Part shown: positions 33,712 to 43,339 of the stretch, in pieces
How the letters are laid out: each line of letters begins with the position of its first letter
How positions within the stretch are numbered: the first letter of the stretch is position 1
Source: Sciscionella marina DSM 45152
GTDB taxonomy: Bacteria > Actinomycetota > Actinomycetes > Mycobacteriales > Pseudonocardiaceae
Direction of reading: 5' to 3'
DNA: 64,000 nt
NCBI RefSeq assembly: GCF_000379465.1
Contig: NZ_KB905380.1
Coordinates: 1,054,001 to 1,118,000, forward strand
The notes under the pieces: generated by a model
Told to the model about the DNA's origin: nothing
Database searches by the model: none
What the model saw: the letters and a program-made list of their open reading frames with translations, nothing else
Position numbers and translations under genes: made by a program

Positions 33712-34701
33712 ATGGTGGGACTCGAGTCGACGAAACAGGTCGCGAAGGTCACCGGTGCCGATTCGATCAACCGCACCGATACCCGATTCGGTATCCATGC
33801 CACGGATCTGGGCATCCTCTGGGCAGGCGGTGACGGGCGGCTGCGGGTGCTGTTCGGCGACACCTACGGCGCCGGCTGGTGTGGTGACGGCGCGGGCCCG
33901 GAACACGCCGAATGGCGCAGCAACGTCCTCGCGTTCGCCGGACCCGGTGCACTCGAGGACGGGCTGCGGCTCGCGGAGGCGGTCACCCGGAAGGACGGCA
34001 GCGCCACCCAGGTACTGCCCAGCGCACCCGGCGAGCTCACGGTGATCCCGAACTCCGGAATCGCGCTCGGCGACCGGGATTTCGTGCACTACATGTCGAT
34101 CCGGCAGTGGGGCGAACCCGGCACCTGGCAGACCAATCACGCCGGGATCGCGGTCTCCGCCGACGGCGCCCGGACCTGGACCAGGCCCGATACCGCGATC
34201 TGGCCGAACACCGCCGACTTCGGCCAGAAGTTCCAGATCGGCGCGTTCGCGCACGCGGCCGGATACGTCTATCTGTTCGGCACCACCAACGGCCGGTTCT
34301 CCGATGCCTTCCTCGCCCGGGTACCGGAAGCGGAGATCCTGGACGCCAGGGCCTACGAGTACCGCACCGCGAACGGCTGGTCCGGCGAGGACACCGCCGC
34401 GGTCGGCGTGATTCCCGGTCCCATCGGCGAACTCTCCGTGGGCTACAACGAGTATCTCGGCGCCTGGGTGGCGCTGCACCTCGACGAGCACCGCGCGGCG
34501 ATCGTGCTGCGCACCGCGCCGGAACTGGACGGACCGTGGTCGGCGGGCACCGTCCTGGTCAGCGGCGCGGACTATCCGGCGCTGTATGGTGGATATCTGC
34601 ACCCGGGCTCGCTCGGCGGGCCGGATCTGCACTATCTGATCTCGCAATGGAGACCGTATAACGTGTTCCACCTGTGCAGCAGACTGACCAGATCCGCCTG
34701 A
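33712..34701 (+). CDS. DUF4185-type protein
   Basis: A 329-residue protein that looks like a five-bladed beta-propeller hydrolase-like fold: ATDLGILWAGGDGRLRVLFGDTYG, FVHYMSIRQWG, GIAVSADGARTWTRP, FQIGAFAHAAGYVYLFGT and GYLHPGSLGGPDLHYLISQW. This pattern, with Asp/Trp repeats, is that of DUF4185 proteins, which are related to glycoside hydrolases. No signal peptide is evident from ATG 33712. It is followed by the AftA-type gene, so a cell-wall role is possible but unproven. Confidence 0.8.
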   Translation: MVGLESTKQVAKVTGADSINRTDTRFGIHATDLGILWAGGDGRLRVLFGDTYGAGWCGDGAGPEHAEWRSNVLAFAGPGALEDGLRLAEAVTRKDGSATQVLPSAPGELTVIPNSGIALGDRDFVHYMSIRQWGEPGTWQTNHAGIAVSADGARTWTRPDTAIWPNTADFGQKFQIGAFAHAAGYVYLFGTTNGRFSDAFLARVPEAEILDARAYEYRTANGWSGEDTAAVGVIPGPIGELSVGYNEYLGAWVALHLDEHRAAIVLRTAPELDGPWSAGTVLVSGADYPALYGGYLHPGSLGGPDLHYLISQWRPYNVFHLCSRLTRSA

Positions 34702-34788
34702 TCATGCACCGGCACGGGCTTCCCGTTCCCCGCAGGAGATCCGTGCGCCCGAACCTCCCCTGACCTACCCCGTACTTGGAGCCGAGCC

Positions 34789-36696
34789 ATGTCCGTGCGG
34801 CCTGACCTGCCCGATGCCCGCCGCTGGGGCCGTGCCTGCGCCTCCATGGTGCTCGGGCTGGTGCTCGCGGCCGTGGTGAGCCTGGTGATCCAGTGGATCG
34901 CGAACAAGGGCAACGCGCCGTGGCCCTCCTCGGTCCGGAAGAACTACGTCGGGCTGACCATGGCCGTGGTCATGCTCGGCTGCCTCGGGCTGCTGTGGTG
35001 GAACCGGTGGACGCGCACCGCGTCCTGGATACTGCTCTCCGCGGCCGTGACCCTGCCGCTTTCGCTTGCCCTGATGGGCAGCCGGTACTACCTCGGCGGT
35101 CTCGCGGTGGACCAGAACTTCCGCACCGCGTACCTGACCCGGATGACGTCTTCCCCGGCGCTGGCCGATTTCACTTATCACGGCCTCGCGCCGTACTACC
35201 CGAGCGGCTGGTTCTGGCTGGGCGGGCGGTTCGCGAATCTGCTCGGGCTACCCGGGTGGGCAGCCTTCAAGCCGTGGTCGATTCTCACCCTCGCGCTCAT
35301 CACGGTCATCGTCTACGAACTGTGGGCGCTGGTCGCGAGCAAGCGGCTGGCGTTCGTGCTGAGCCTGTCCACCGCGATCATCGGCATCCTGCAGGGCGCA
35401 GAAGAACCCTATTCCTGGCTCGCCACCGCGACCATCGCGCCGCTTTCGGTGCTCGCCTGGAACTGGGTCTTCGCGCTGGCCCGGCACCGCTCGGCACAGG
35501 TCACCGGCGGCCTGTCCACCGCGATCGTGCTCGGGATCGCGCTCGGTGTCTTCGGGGATTTCTACACCCTGCACATGGTTTTCTTCGCCTTCACCCTGAT
35601 CGTGCTCGCGGTACTCGGCTGCTGGCAGTCCAGGAGGACCGCCGAGGACCCGATTCCGCTCTCCAGTGCCATCGCGGCGCTGGTGCGCCACGGCGTGCTG
35701 CTGGCCGTGGTCGCGGTGCTCGTGCTGCTGCCGGTCTGGTGGCCGTACCTGTCCGCGATCCTGGGCGGCGGCCACGGCTCGAACATCGCGCTGCGGTACC
35801 TGCCGCCGGGTGGCGCCGAGGTGCCGACCCTGATGCTGCAGTTCTCCCTCGTGGGCCTGGCCTGCCTGCTCGGCCTCGGCTGGCTGGTGTGGCGGTTCCG
35901 GCACAGTTCGGTGGCCAGCGCCCTGTCCGTGGTCACCCTCAGCTGCTACGCCTGGTACCTGCTCTCCATGCTGGCCCTGGTCTTCGGCACCACCTTGCTG
36001 GCCTTCCGGATCTACAACGTGCTCACCGTCGTGCTGGTGTGCGCCGGAGTGTTCGGTGCGGTGGCACTTGCCCGGTTCCTCGGTGACCGGCTGAGCGCGC
36101 ACCGCACGCGGATCCGGTTGCTGGCCGCGGTTCTCGGCCTCGGCTCGCTGATCGGGATATTGCAGGGGGTGCCCGCGATCGCCTCCGGCGACAAGCAGGC
36201 CTTCGGCAACTACTACCCGGACGGTGCCACTCCGGTCGGGCGTTCGGATCCCGCCGACAAGGACTACTGGGTGCCCCGGCTCAATACGGCCGTCCGCGAG
36301 ATGACCGGGCGGGAACCGCAGCAGAACATCCTGCTCGCCAACCAGCCCATCCTGATCACCACCTCGCCGTACTGGTCCTATCAGGCCTCCAGTCCGCAGT
36401 ACGCGGATCCGCTCGGCCGGTTCGGTGAACGCAACGACCAGATCCGGCACTGGGCGCAGGCCCGCGATTCGGCGCAGCTGGACAGTGAACTCCGGGGCAA
36501 CGACAAGGAATCGCCCGATGTGTTCGTGCTCGAACGCGGCGCCAAGGGGCTGACCTATTCGATGAAGAACGATGCCTTCCCCGCGAACCCGAACATCACC
36601 GTGGAGAAGGTCGATTTCGACCCGAAACTGTTCGACTCCCCCGCCTTCCACCGCCGCGACGTCGGGCCCTACGCGGTGATCACCCGGAACCCCTGA
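34789..36696 (+). CDS. aftA: Galactan 5-O-arabinofuranosyltransferase (AftA-type, GT-C)
   Basis: A 635-residue GT-C glycosyltransferase. About 11 transmembrane helices occupy residues 15-460 and a soluble C-terminal domain follows (GNYYPDGATPVGRSDPADKDYWV to the end). The first extracytoplasmic loop has AVDQNFRTAYLTRM, the Asp-containing motif of AftA-type enzymes, then YHGLAPYYPSGWFWLGGR. AftA adds the first arabinofuranose from decaprenylphosphoryl-arabinose onto galactan in arabinogalactan-bearing actinobacteria. That donor is made by the DprE1 pathway also represented in this window. The gene ends 17 bp inside the convergent gamma-glutamyltransferase gene. Confidence 0.88.
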   Translation: MSVRPDLPDARRWGRACASMVLGLVLAAVVSLVIQWIANKGNAPWPSSVRKNYVGLTMAVVMLGCLGLLWWNRWTRTASWILLSAAVTLPLSLALMGSRYYLGGLAVDQNFRTAYLTRMTSSPALADFTYHGLAPYYPSGWFWLGGRFANLLGLPGWAAFKPWSILTLALITVIVYELWALVASKRLAFVLSLSTAIIGILQGAEEPYSWLATATIAPLSVLAWNWVFALARHRSAQVTGGLSTAIVLGIALGVFGDFYTLHMVFFAFTLIVLAVLGCWQSRRTAEDPIPLSSAIAALVRHGVLLAVVAVLVLLPVWWPYLSAILGGGHGSNIALRYLPPGGAEVPTLMLQFSLVGLACLLGLGWLVWRFRHSSVASALSVVTLSCYAWYLLSMLALVFGTTLLAFRIYNVLTVVLVCAGVFGAVALARFLGDRLSAHRTRIRLLAAVLGLGSLIGILQGVPAIASGDKQAFGNYYPDGATPVGRSDPADKDYWVPRLNTAVREMTGREPQQNILLANQPILITTSPYWSYQASSPQYADPLGRFGERNDQIRHWAQARDSAQLDSELRGNDKESPDVFVLERGAKGLTYSMKNDAFPANPNITVEKVDFDPKLFDSPAFHRRDVGPYAVITRNP

Positions 36697-38317
36697 CGCC
36701 GGATCTACCGGTGTGCGCCAGTCCCGGATCGCCGCGCGGGTCGGCACCGGGCACGAGCCGCCCGGACCGGTCCCGGCCGATCGCCTGCACCCGGGACATG
36801 TAGGCGGACACCCGGACATCGTTGCCCAGGGCGCGCAACTGCTCGGCACCGTCCAGTGCGGGTTCCACGAACACGGTGCGGTCCTGCTCGCTGTGCAGCC
36901 GCGGCAGGGTCACCGCGGCGTCCGTGGCAGTGCCGCCGAACAGCACCTCGTGGGCGACCTGGAACACGGAGGTGACGAGGCGGCTGCCACCGGGTGCACC
37001 GGCGGCGAACCGGAAACCGTTGCCGTCGAAGGCGATCAGCGGCGCTCCGGTGCCGATCCGGGCACCGGGACGGATGGAGTCGGGGTTATCCGGGCGCGGA
37101 TCGTAGTGTCCGAGGAAATTGTTCAGCAGGTAGCCGAGTTCCGGCACCAGATAGCCGCTGCCGCCGACCGAACCCGCCGAGTGGGTGATGCACACGGCGT
37201 GTTCCTCGTCTACGGCGGTGACGTGAGTGGTCCCGTCGCCCGGCTGCATGCCGCGCACCCGTACCGGATCGCCGCCGCGGATGCGCTCCACCCAGGCGCC
37301 GAGCGCGTCCGCGTCCAGTGCCGCGCGCACGGTGTCCGCGACGTCCTCCTGCCGGGTCGCCTTGATGTACCGATTGTCCGCGAAGCTCGCCCGCATCACC
37401 GCGGCCAGCCGGTCCCACCGTTGCGGTCCCCGCGGTTCCCCGGCCAGCCGCAATCCGTGCGCGAGGCCGAGCATCTGCAGCACCTGCAGGCCGGGACTGG
37501 GCGGTGGCGCGGTGTGCACCAGCGTTCCGGCGATCCGATGGGTGGTGGCCGGTGCCGGTTCGGCGCGATATCCGGCCACATCCGCGGCGGTGATCAGCGA
37601 ACCGTCCCGGTCCAGCGCGGCAGCGAGGATTCCGCCGAGGCTGCCGTGCAGGAAATCCGGAAGCCCCGCCGTGGCCAGGTGATCGAGGATGTCGGCGATC
37701 CACGGCTGCGCGAACCGGTCCCCGGCCCGGTAACCGGATCCGTCGGCACGCAGATACCGGGCCGCGCTCTCGGGCTGGGCGGCCATCTTGTCCGCCAGTG
37801 TCGGGTATCCCGGCCTGCTCGCGTGCGAGTCCCCCGCGGATCCGGCATCCCACCAGCGGCCCAGATACGGGGTCAGGGTGAATCCCTCGCGGGCCAGCCG
37901 GGTGGCACCGGACAGGATATCGGCGAGCCCGATCCGCCCGGATCCGTGCCCGGCCAGCAGGGCGTCCATGGCGTCCACGAATCCGGGCACCATCACCGCA
38001 CCCGGACCGATCTGGTTGGGTTCCCCGCGCACCGCGTAGCGGCCGAAGGTCTCCACCCTGCCGAGCAGCCGCCGCGCCCAGGATTCGGGCACCGGCCCGC
38101 TACCGGTCGCGGCCTCGCCGTTGATCGCGGTGACCGTTCCGGTGCGCAGATCGGCGTGCAGCACCAGCGCGGAACCACCGAGCCCGCACAGCAGCGGGTT
38201 CACCACCGACTGCGCGAAGGCGGCGCCGATCGCGGCGTCCACCGCCGAGCCCCCGGCGCGCAGCAGCTGCCCGCCGACCTCGGCCGCGTGTCGTTCACAG
38301 GCCACGAGTACGGCCAT
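36680..38317 (-). CDS. Gamma-glutamyltransferase-family protein
   Basis: A 545-residue Ntn-hydrolase of the GGT family. The maturation/catalytic site GTTHVTAVD is at 362-370 with nucleophile Thr363; SGYLVPELGYLLNNFLGHYDP and APGGSRLVTSVFQV are the C-terminal subunit blocks. There is no signal peptide, unlike secreted GGTs, so a cytoplasmic hydrolase for an imported gamma-glutamyl or acyl compound is likely. It is the last gene of an operon with an MFS importer, hydantoinase B/A-type genes and a sarcosine-oxidase-like gene. GGT and 5-oxoprolinase (a hydantoinase A/B relative) act in the same cycle, which supports a shared pathway. Confidence 0.88.
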   Translation of the reverse strand: MAVLVACERHAAEVGGQLLRAGGSAVDAAIGAAFAQSVVNPLLCGLGGSALVLHADLRTGTVTAINGEAATGSGPVPESWARRLLGRVETFGRYAVRGEPNQIGPGAVMVPGFVDAMDALLAGHGSGRIGLADILSGATRLAREGFTLTPYLGRWWDAGSAGDSHASRPGYPTLADKMAAQPESAARYLRADGSGYRAGDRFAQPWIADILDHLATAGLPDFLHGSLGGILAAALDRDGSLITAADVAGYRAEPAPATTHRIAGTLVHTAPPPSPGLQVLQMLGLAHGLRLAGEPRGPQRWDRLAAVMRASFADNRYIKATRQEDVADTVRAALDADALGAWVERIRGGDPVRVRGMQPGDGTTHVTAVDEEHAVCITHSAGSVGGSGYLVPELGYLLNNFLGHYDPRPDNPDSIRPGARIGTGAPLIAFDGNGFRFAAGAPGGSRLVTSVFQVAHEVLFGGTATDAAVTLPRLHSEQDRTVFVEPALDGAEQLRALGNDVRVSAYMSRVQAIGRDRSGRLVPGADPRGDPGLAHTGRSGVRGSG

Positions 38318-38331
38318 GCGAGGCACTCCTT

Positions 38332-39570
38332 CTAGTCGAGTTCCCAGTCCCGGGTTTCCGGCAGCAGCCAGATGAGCACCACGGTCAGCACGGTGCACAG
38401 GCCGAGCGCCATCGCGATGGCGTTGCCGAGGCCGAGCTGCCCGGAGGTCCAGCCGATGACCGCGGAGATCAGGCCGGTGAACAGCGCACCGAACTCGTAA
38501 CAGATGCCCGCACCGGAGGCACGCACCCGGGCCGGGAACAGTTCGGTGAACAGCGCGCCCTTTCCGGAAGCCTGCGCGGCCATGAAGAATCCGACGAGCG
38601 CGGCCAGCAACAGGTTGAACCACAAGGCATCCACGGCGACACCGAGGAACAGCAGCCCGAACACCGCGGTGCCGAGATAGAACGCGGTGAACGCCCACCG
38701 CCTGCCGATCGCGTCGTGCAGCTGCCCGCCGAGCACATAGCCGAGCCAGTTTCCGGCGATCATGAACCACAGGTAGATGGCGGCTCCGCTGATGCTCAGC
38801 CCGCGTTCCTGCGCCAGATACAACGGGATCCAGGTCTGGATCGCCTGGGTGCTGCCCAGCCCGGCGGCACCGAACAGGGCGCCGATGATGGTGCGCCTGC
38901 GCAGCCCCGCGCCGAACAGTTCTCGGTAGACCCCGCGTTCCCGGGGTTGTGTCCCCGCCGAAGCGGTGGTGTCGGGTGCCTCGCGCAGCGCCCGCCGCAC
39001 GATCAGCGCGACGATGGCCGGAAGCAGGCCGACGAGGAACATCACCCGCCAGGCGGTCGCCGGGGCGAACACCAGGTTCGTGATGAGAAAGGACAGATTC
39101 GCCAGCGCCCAGCCGACCGACCAGGCCGACTGCACCCAGGCCAGGGTCCGGCCGCGGCGCTGCTGATCCGCGTACTCGGCCATCAGCGCCGCGCCCACCG
39201 GCCATTCCGCGCCGAGGAACAGCCCGGCGAGCGAGACCCACAGCATCAGCTGGGGCAGATCCTGCGCGGTGGCCACCAGAGCGGTGGCGATGCTGTAGCC
39301 GATCATGATCGCCACCAGCACGCGCACCCGGCCGAACTTGTCGGCCACCCGCCCGCCGATGATCCCGCCGACCGCGGTGACCACCGCGACGGTACCGGTG
39401 ACCACCCCCGCATCGGCCTTGGTCAGCCCGAGCGCGACCAGGATCCCGGCCATGGCCAGCGGCAGGATCTGTTTGTTGAACCCGTCGAGCCCCCAGCCCG
39501 ACCAGGTCGCCCACAGCGCCCTGCGGGCCAGTGATCGCCTCGCGGGTGCGGTGGTCACCGGAGTCGACAT
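38332..39570 (-). CDS. MFS transporter (sugar/aromatic-acid porter type)
   Basis: A 412-residue 12-helix transporter: GWGLDGFNKQILPLAMAGIL at helix 1, motif A GGRVADKFGRVRVL, and FLGAEWPVGAALMAEYADQQRRGRTLAWVQ in the helix 4-5 region, the arrangement of carboxylate/aromatic-acid importers. ATG 39570 is used as start (MSTPVTTAP). It lies between the GGT gene (14-bp gap) and the hydantoinase B gene (29-bp gap) and probably imports the compound they degrade. Confidence 0.9.
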   Translation of the reverse strand: MSTPVTTAPARRSLARRALWATWSGWGLDGFNKQILPLAMAGILVALGLTKADAGVVTGTVAVVTAVGGIIGGRVADKFGRVRVLVAIMIGYSIATALVATAQDLPQLMLWVSLAGLFLGAEWPVGAALMAEYADQQRRGRTLAWVQSAWSVGWALANLSFLITNLVFAPATAWRVMFLVGLLPAIVALIVRRALREAPDTTASAGTQPRERGVYRELFGAGLRRRTIIGALFGAAGLGSTQAIQTWIPLYLAQERGLSISGAAIYLWFMIAGNWLGYVLGGQLHDAIGRRWAFTAFYLGTAVFGLLFLGVAVDALWFNLLLAALVGFFMAAQASGKGALFTELFPARVRASGAGICYEFGALFTGLISAVIGWTSGQLGLGNAIAMALGLCTVLTVVLIWLLPETRDWELD

Positions 39571-39599
39571 CCTTGTCCTCCTTGGTTTTTCGGGAATGT

Positions 39600-41252
39600 T
39601 CAGTCGGTTCCGCGATAGGTCCGGCGCGCAGCCGATTCCGAGACCCGGCCCGCGCGCACGTCCTCGGCGAGGCATTCCGGATCGCGCTCACGCGGATCGC
39701 CGGCACCACCGGAGCCCGGGCTCTCCACCCGGAGTACATCGCCTTCGCGCAGTTCCACCCCGGAGATGCGTCCCGAGGCCAGTACCCGTTCGTCGGGACG
39801 CCCGGGATTGAGCACGAACCGTCCGCTCGTGCCGTCCGCGCCGCCGTGGGTGCCCCACGGCCTGCTGTGCTGCCGGTCGGCGTGCGCGGAGAACTCGGCC
39901 CGTTCGGCGCGCACCCGGATGTCGCGGCGCACCCCGAGCCCTCCCCGGTATTCGCCCGCGCCACCGGAATCGGTGATCAGCTCGTAGGTGTCCACCAGCA
40001 GCGGGTACTCCTGTTCCAGTGCCTCGATCGGCAGGTTGGAGGAGTTGGTGATGTGCACCTGGACCGCGTCCATCCCGTCCTTGTGCTGCCGGGCGCCACC
40101 GCCACCGGCCACGACCTCGGGGTAGACGAAGAATTCCCCTTCGTGTTCCCCGGAGAAGGTCACATAGGTGACGGTGCTGTGGCTGGCGGAGGGCACCCGG
40201 TCCGGGACGGCCTTGGCGAGCGCCCCGAGCACGGTGTCGGCCACCCGCTGGCAGGTGTCGGTGCGCGCGGTGACCGGGGCGGGCTCGGCCGGGTTCACGA
40301 TGCTGCCCTTCGGCGCGCTGATCCGCACCGCGCCGTAGAATCCGCCGTTCGGCGGGATTCCCGGATCCAGCACGGCCTTGAGCGCGTAGAACACCGTCGC
40401 CTCCAGCGCCGGGCGCACCACGTTGATCCCGACCGGGGACTGTGGCCCGGTTCCGGCGAAGTCCAGGGCGATCGACTGCCCGTCCACGGTGACCCGCACC
40501 CGGATCTCGGTCGGTTCGCCGCCGTCGTCGGGATCGAGCACATCGGTGAACGTATAGCTGCCGTCGGGCACCTCGGCCACCGCCGCGGCGAGCCGGTTGC
40601 GCGCGTGCTCCAGCAGATAGTCGGTGGCCTCGGCCACGGTTTCGGTGCCATAGCGGGAATGCAGTTCGAGCAGCCCGCGCTCGCCGAGCTCCACCGAGGC
40701 CAGCTGGGCGAGCATGTCCCCGCGTCGCTCGGCGGGCAGCCGCGAGTTGAGCGCGATGAAGGCCAGCGGGGCGTGTTCGGTTCCCGCGGCGGTGGCGAAC
40801 CGGACCAGCGGGATGCGCAGTCCCTCCGCGTACAGCGAGGTGGAGTCCCCGGCGTTGCTGCCCGGCACTCGGCCGCCGATGTCCGAGTGGTGCGCGATGT
40901 TGGCGCTGTAGCCCACCAGCCGTCCGCCGGAGAACACCGGTTTGACCATGGTGATGTCCGGCAGATGGGTGCCGCCGCCGTAGTAGGGATCGTTGGTGAT
41001 GAACACATCCCCTTCGCGCACGGTCAGATCCGCGGCGAGCAGGGCATCGATCAGTCCGGTCATCGAACCCATGTGGATGGGCATGTTCTCCGCCTGCGCG
41101 ACCAGCTTTCCCTCCCGGTCGAACAGCGCGGTCGAGCAGTCGCTGCGTTCCTTGATGTTGGTGGAATAGCTTGCCCTGCGCAGCGCCGCGCCCATCTCCT
41201 CGGCGATGCTCACCAGGGACGCGCCGATGACCTGCACGGTGATCAGGTCCAT
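39600..41252 (-). CDS. Hydantoinase B / oxoprolinase-type subunit
   Basis: A 550-residue HyuB-family protein: EEMGAALRRASYSTNIKERSDCSTALFD, NDPYYGGGTHLPDITMVKPVF, SANIAHHSDIGGRVPGSNAGDSTSLYAEGLRIP and EVVAGGGGARQHKDGMDAVQVHITNSSNLPIEALE all match the family. With HyuA it forms an ATP-dependent amidase that opens N-methylhydantoin, 5-oxoproline or related rings, or carboxylates ketones in the acetone-carboxylase branch. The 10-bp overlap with the hyuA-type gene indicates a two-subunit enzyme. ATG 41252 is the start. Confidence 0.92.
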   Translation of the reverse strand: MDLITVQVIGASLVSIAEEMGAALRRASYSTNIKERSDCSTALFDREGKLVAQAENMPIHMGSMTGLIDALLAADLTVREGDVFITNDPYYGGGTHLPDITMVKPVFSGGRLVGYSANIAHHSDIGGRVPGSNAGDSTSLYAEGLRIPLVRFATAAGTEHAPLAFIALNSRLPAERRGDMLAQLASVELGERGLLELHSRYGTETVAEATDYLLEHARNRLAAAVAEVPDGSYTFTDVLDPDDGGEPTEIRVRVTVDGQSIALDFAGTGPQSPVGINVVRPALEATVFYALKAVLDPGIPPNGGFYGAVRISAPKGSIVNPAEPAPVTARTDTCQRVADTVLGALAKAVPDRVPSASHSTVTYVTFSGEHEGEFFVYPEVVAGGGGARQHKDGMDAVQVHITNSSNLPIEALEQEYPLLVDTYELITDSGGAGEYRGGLGVRRDIRVRAERAEFSAHADRQHSRPWGTHGGADGTSGRFVLNPGRPDERVLASGRISGVELREGDVLRVESPGSGGAGDPRERDPECLAEDVRAGRVSESAARRTYRGTD

Positions 41253-43312
41253 GAGTGCCCCTCCAGTTCGATGAGGATGTTGCCGTACTCGTCCACCCGG
41301 GCGTGCGCACCGGGTGTGATCACGGTGGTGGTGTCCATCTGCTCGACGATCGCCGGACCGTCGAACCGTTCTCCCGCGCCCAGATCCGCGCGCCGGTACA
41401 CCGGGGTGCGCACCGGATCCCCGGCGTCGAAGTCGACCATGCGGTGCTCGATCGGTTCGGTGGCACCGGATTTGCCGGGCAGCCGCGGGATGACCGGCCG
41501 GGGTACCTCGGCGGTCGCGGTGAGCGCGAGCTCCACCAGCTGCACCGTGGCCTGTTCGTGCGCGTAGCCGTAGGCCTTGGTGTGCGCGGCATGGAAGGCG
41601 GCGGTGAGGTGTGCCAGTTCCGGACCGCCGAGGGTCGCCGAGTCCACGATGGACTGTTCGAGTGGGACGGTGAGTTCGAAGTTCTGCCGCGCGTACCGCA
41701 TCCGGGCCACCCCACTGATCGTGCGCGTGGCACCTTCGGGAGCCTGCTCGTCCAGCCAGTTCACCGCCGTGGCCCGCAATCCGGCCAGTACCTCGTTCAC
41801 CGCGCCCAGTTCCCGGTCCCGCGCATCGGCGAGCACGGCATGGGTGAACTCGCCGCGGATATCGGTGGCCAGCAGGCCGAGCGCGCACAGGGTTCCCGGA
41901 TTCGGCGGTACGAGCACGGTGGACATCCCGACCTCGCGCGCCACTTCCACGGCGTGCAGCGGGCCCGCCCCGCCGAAAGTCACGAGCACGTATCCGCGCG
42001 GGTCCTCCCCGGCCTCGACCGAGACCTTGCGCACCGCACCGGCCATGTTCACCGCCGCGATGCGCCCGATTCCACGGGCCGCGGTGGCGTTGTCCATGTG
42101 CATCCCCTGCGCGATCTCGGCCATCGCGCGTTCGGCCGCGGGGTAGTCGACCGCCAGTGCCCCGCCGAGGATGAACCGGGGATTGAGCCGCCCGCGCAGC
42201 ACGTTCGCGTCGGTGACCGTCGGCCGCTGCCCGCCGCGCCCATAGGCCGCGGGCCCCGGCTGGGATCCAGCGCTCGCGGGGCCGACCTCGAGCGCCCCGC
42301 CACCGTCCACCGAGGCGATACTGCCTCCGCCCGCGCCGACCGTGTGAATGTCCAGCGAGGGGGTGCGCACCGGGCGCCCGTTGATGCTCCGCTGTGCGCT
42401 CGGGGTGGCCTCCCCGCCCGCGACGAGGCACACATCGGTACTGGTGCCACCCATATCGAAGGTGATCAGGTCGGTGTATCCGGCCGTGCGCGCCAGGTGC
42501 ACCGCGCCGACCACCCCGGCCGAGGGGCCGGAGAGCAGGGTACCGACCGGATAGTTCCGCACTGCGTCCAATGTGGACAGACCGCCGCCGGAGCCGATCA
42601 CCCGTGGCTCGACCGGAACCCCGAGCTCGGCGATACGCCCGGCGAGCCGGGACAGATAGCGCTCGATCCGCGGCCCGACATAGGCGTTGACCACCGTGGT
42701 GGAGAACCGCTCGAATTCGCGGAACACCGGGGCGATGGCCGCCGAGGAGCACACATAGGCCTCGGGGAACAGCTCGCACAGTCGCCGCACCGCCGCCGCC
42801 TCGTGCTCGGGATTACGGTAGCTGTGCAGGAAACAGACCGCGATCGCCTCCGGCGCGTACTCGGCGATGCCTCGTGCGGGACCGCTCAGCGCGTCCTCGG
42901 TGAGCGGGACGAGCACCTTCCCGTCCGCGTCCACCCGCTCGGCGACCGGGTACACCTGCTCCCGTGGGACCAGGGTGGCCGGCTTGTCCGCGTCCAGGTC
43001 GTAGAGCGCCGGCCGCTGCTGACGGCCGATCTCCAGGATGTCGCGCATCCCGCCGGTGGTGAGCAACGCGGTGCGCGCACCGTTCTGCTCCAGCACCACG
43101 TTCGTCGCCACCGTGGTGCCGTGCCCCAGATACCCGATCTCAGCGGCGGGTTTCCCGGTGCGCTCCAGGATGGCCCGCACTCCCTCGGCGACCGCGATCG
43201 ACTGATCCTGGGTCGTGGACGCCAGTTTGTACACCTCGAACGCGCCCGTCTCCGTGTCGAGCGCGGTCACATCGGTGAACGTCCCGCCGACGTCGATACC
43301 GATCCGCAGCAT
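41243..43312 (-). CDS. Hydantoinase A / oxoprolinase-type ATPase subunit
   Basis: A 689-residue protein with the ASKHA-type phosphate motif IGIDVGGTFTD at the N-terminus, then YLGHGTTVATNVVLEQNGARTALLTT, RVIGSGGGLSTLDAVRN, TFDMGGTSTDVCLV and the C-terminal acetone-carboxylase-like region. HyuA couples ATP hydrolysis to ring opening by HyuB. Candidate substrates are N-methylhydantoin (creatinine pathway) or 5-oxoproline. The neighbouring sarcosine-oxidase-like gene fits the first (N-carbamoylsarcosine to sarcosine to glycine), the GGT gene fits the second. No N-carbamoylsarcosine amidase is seen in the operon. Confidence 0.92.
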   Translation of the reverse strand: MLRIGIDVGGTFTDVTALDTETGAFEVYKLASTTQDQSIAVAEGVRAILERTGKPAAEIGYLGHGTTVATNVVLEQNGARTALLTTGGMRDILEIGRQQRPALYDLDADKPATLVPREQVYPVAERVDADGKVLVPLTEDALSGPARGIAEYAPEAIAVCFLHSYRNPEHEAAAVRRLCELFPEAYVCSSAAIAPVFREFERFSTTVVNAYVGPRIERYLSRLAGRIAELGVPVEPRVIGSGGGLSTLDAVRNYPVGTLLSGPSAGVVGAVHLARTAGYTDLITFDMGGTSTDVCLVAGGEATPSAQRSINGRPVRTPSLDIHTVGAGGGSIASVDGGGALEVGPASAGSQPGPAAYGRGGQRPTVTDANVLRGRLNPRFILGGALAVDYPAAERAMAEIAQGMHMDNATAARGIGRIAAVNMAGAVRKVSVEAGEDPRGYVLVTFGGAGPLHAVEVAREVGMSTVLVPPNPGTLCALGLLATDIRGEFTHAVLADARDRELGAVNEVLAGLRATAVNWLDEQAPEGATRTISGVARMRYARQNFELTVPLEQSIVDSATLGGPELAHLTAAFHAAHTKAYGYAHEQATVQLVELALTATAEVPRPVIPRLPGKSGATEPIEHRMVDFDAGDPVRTPVYRRADLGAGERFDGPAIVEQMDTTTVITPGAHARVDEYGNILIELEGHSWT

Positions 43313-43339
43313 GCCCTTCTCCTCTCGATCGTCTCTCGG

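Noticed and set aside
36680-39964. 1094-residue minus-strand fusion of GGT with an upstream region
   Set aside because: The upstream part is out of frame with the MFS gene and makes no sense; GGT starts at 38317.
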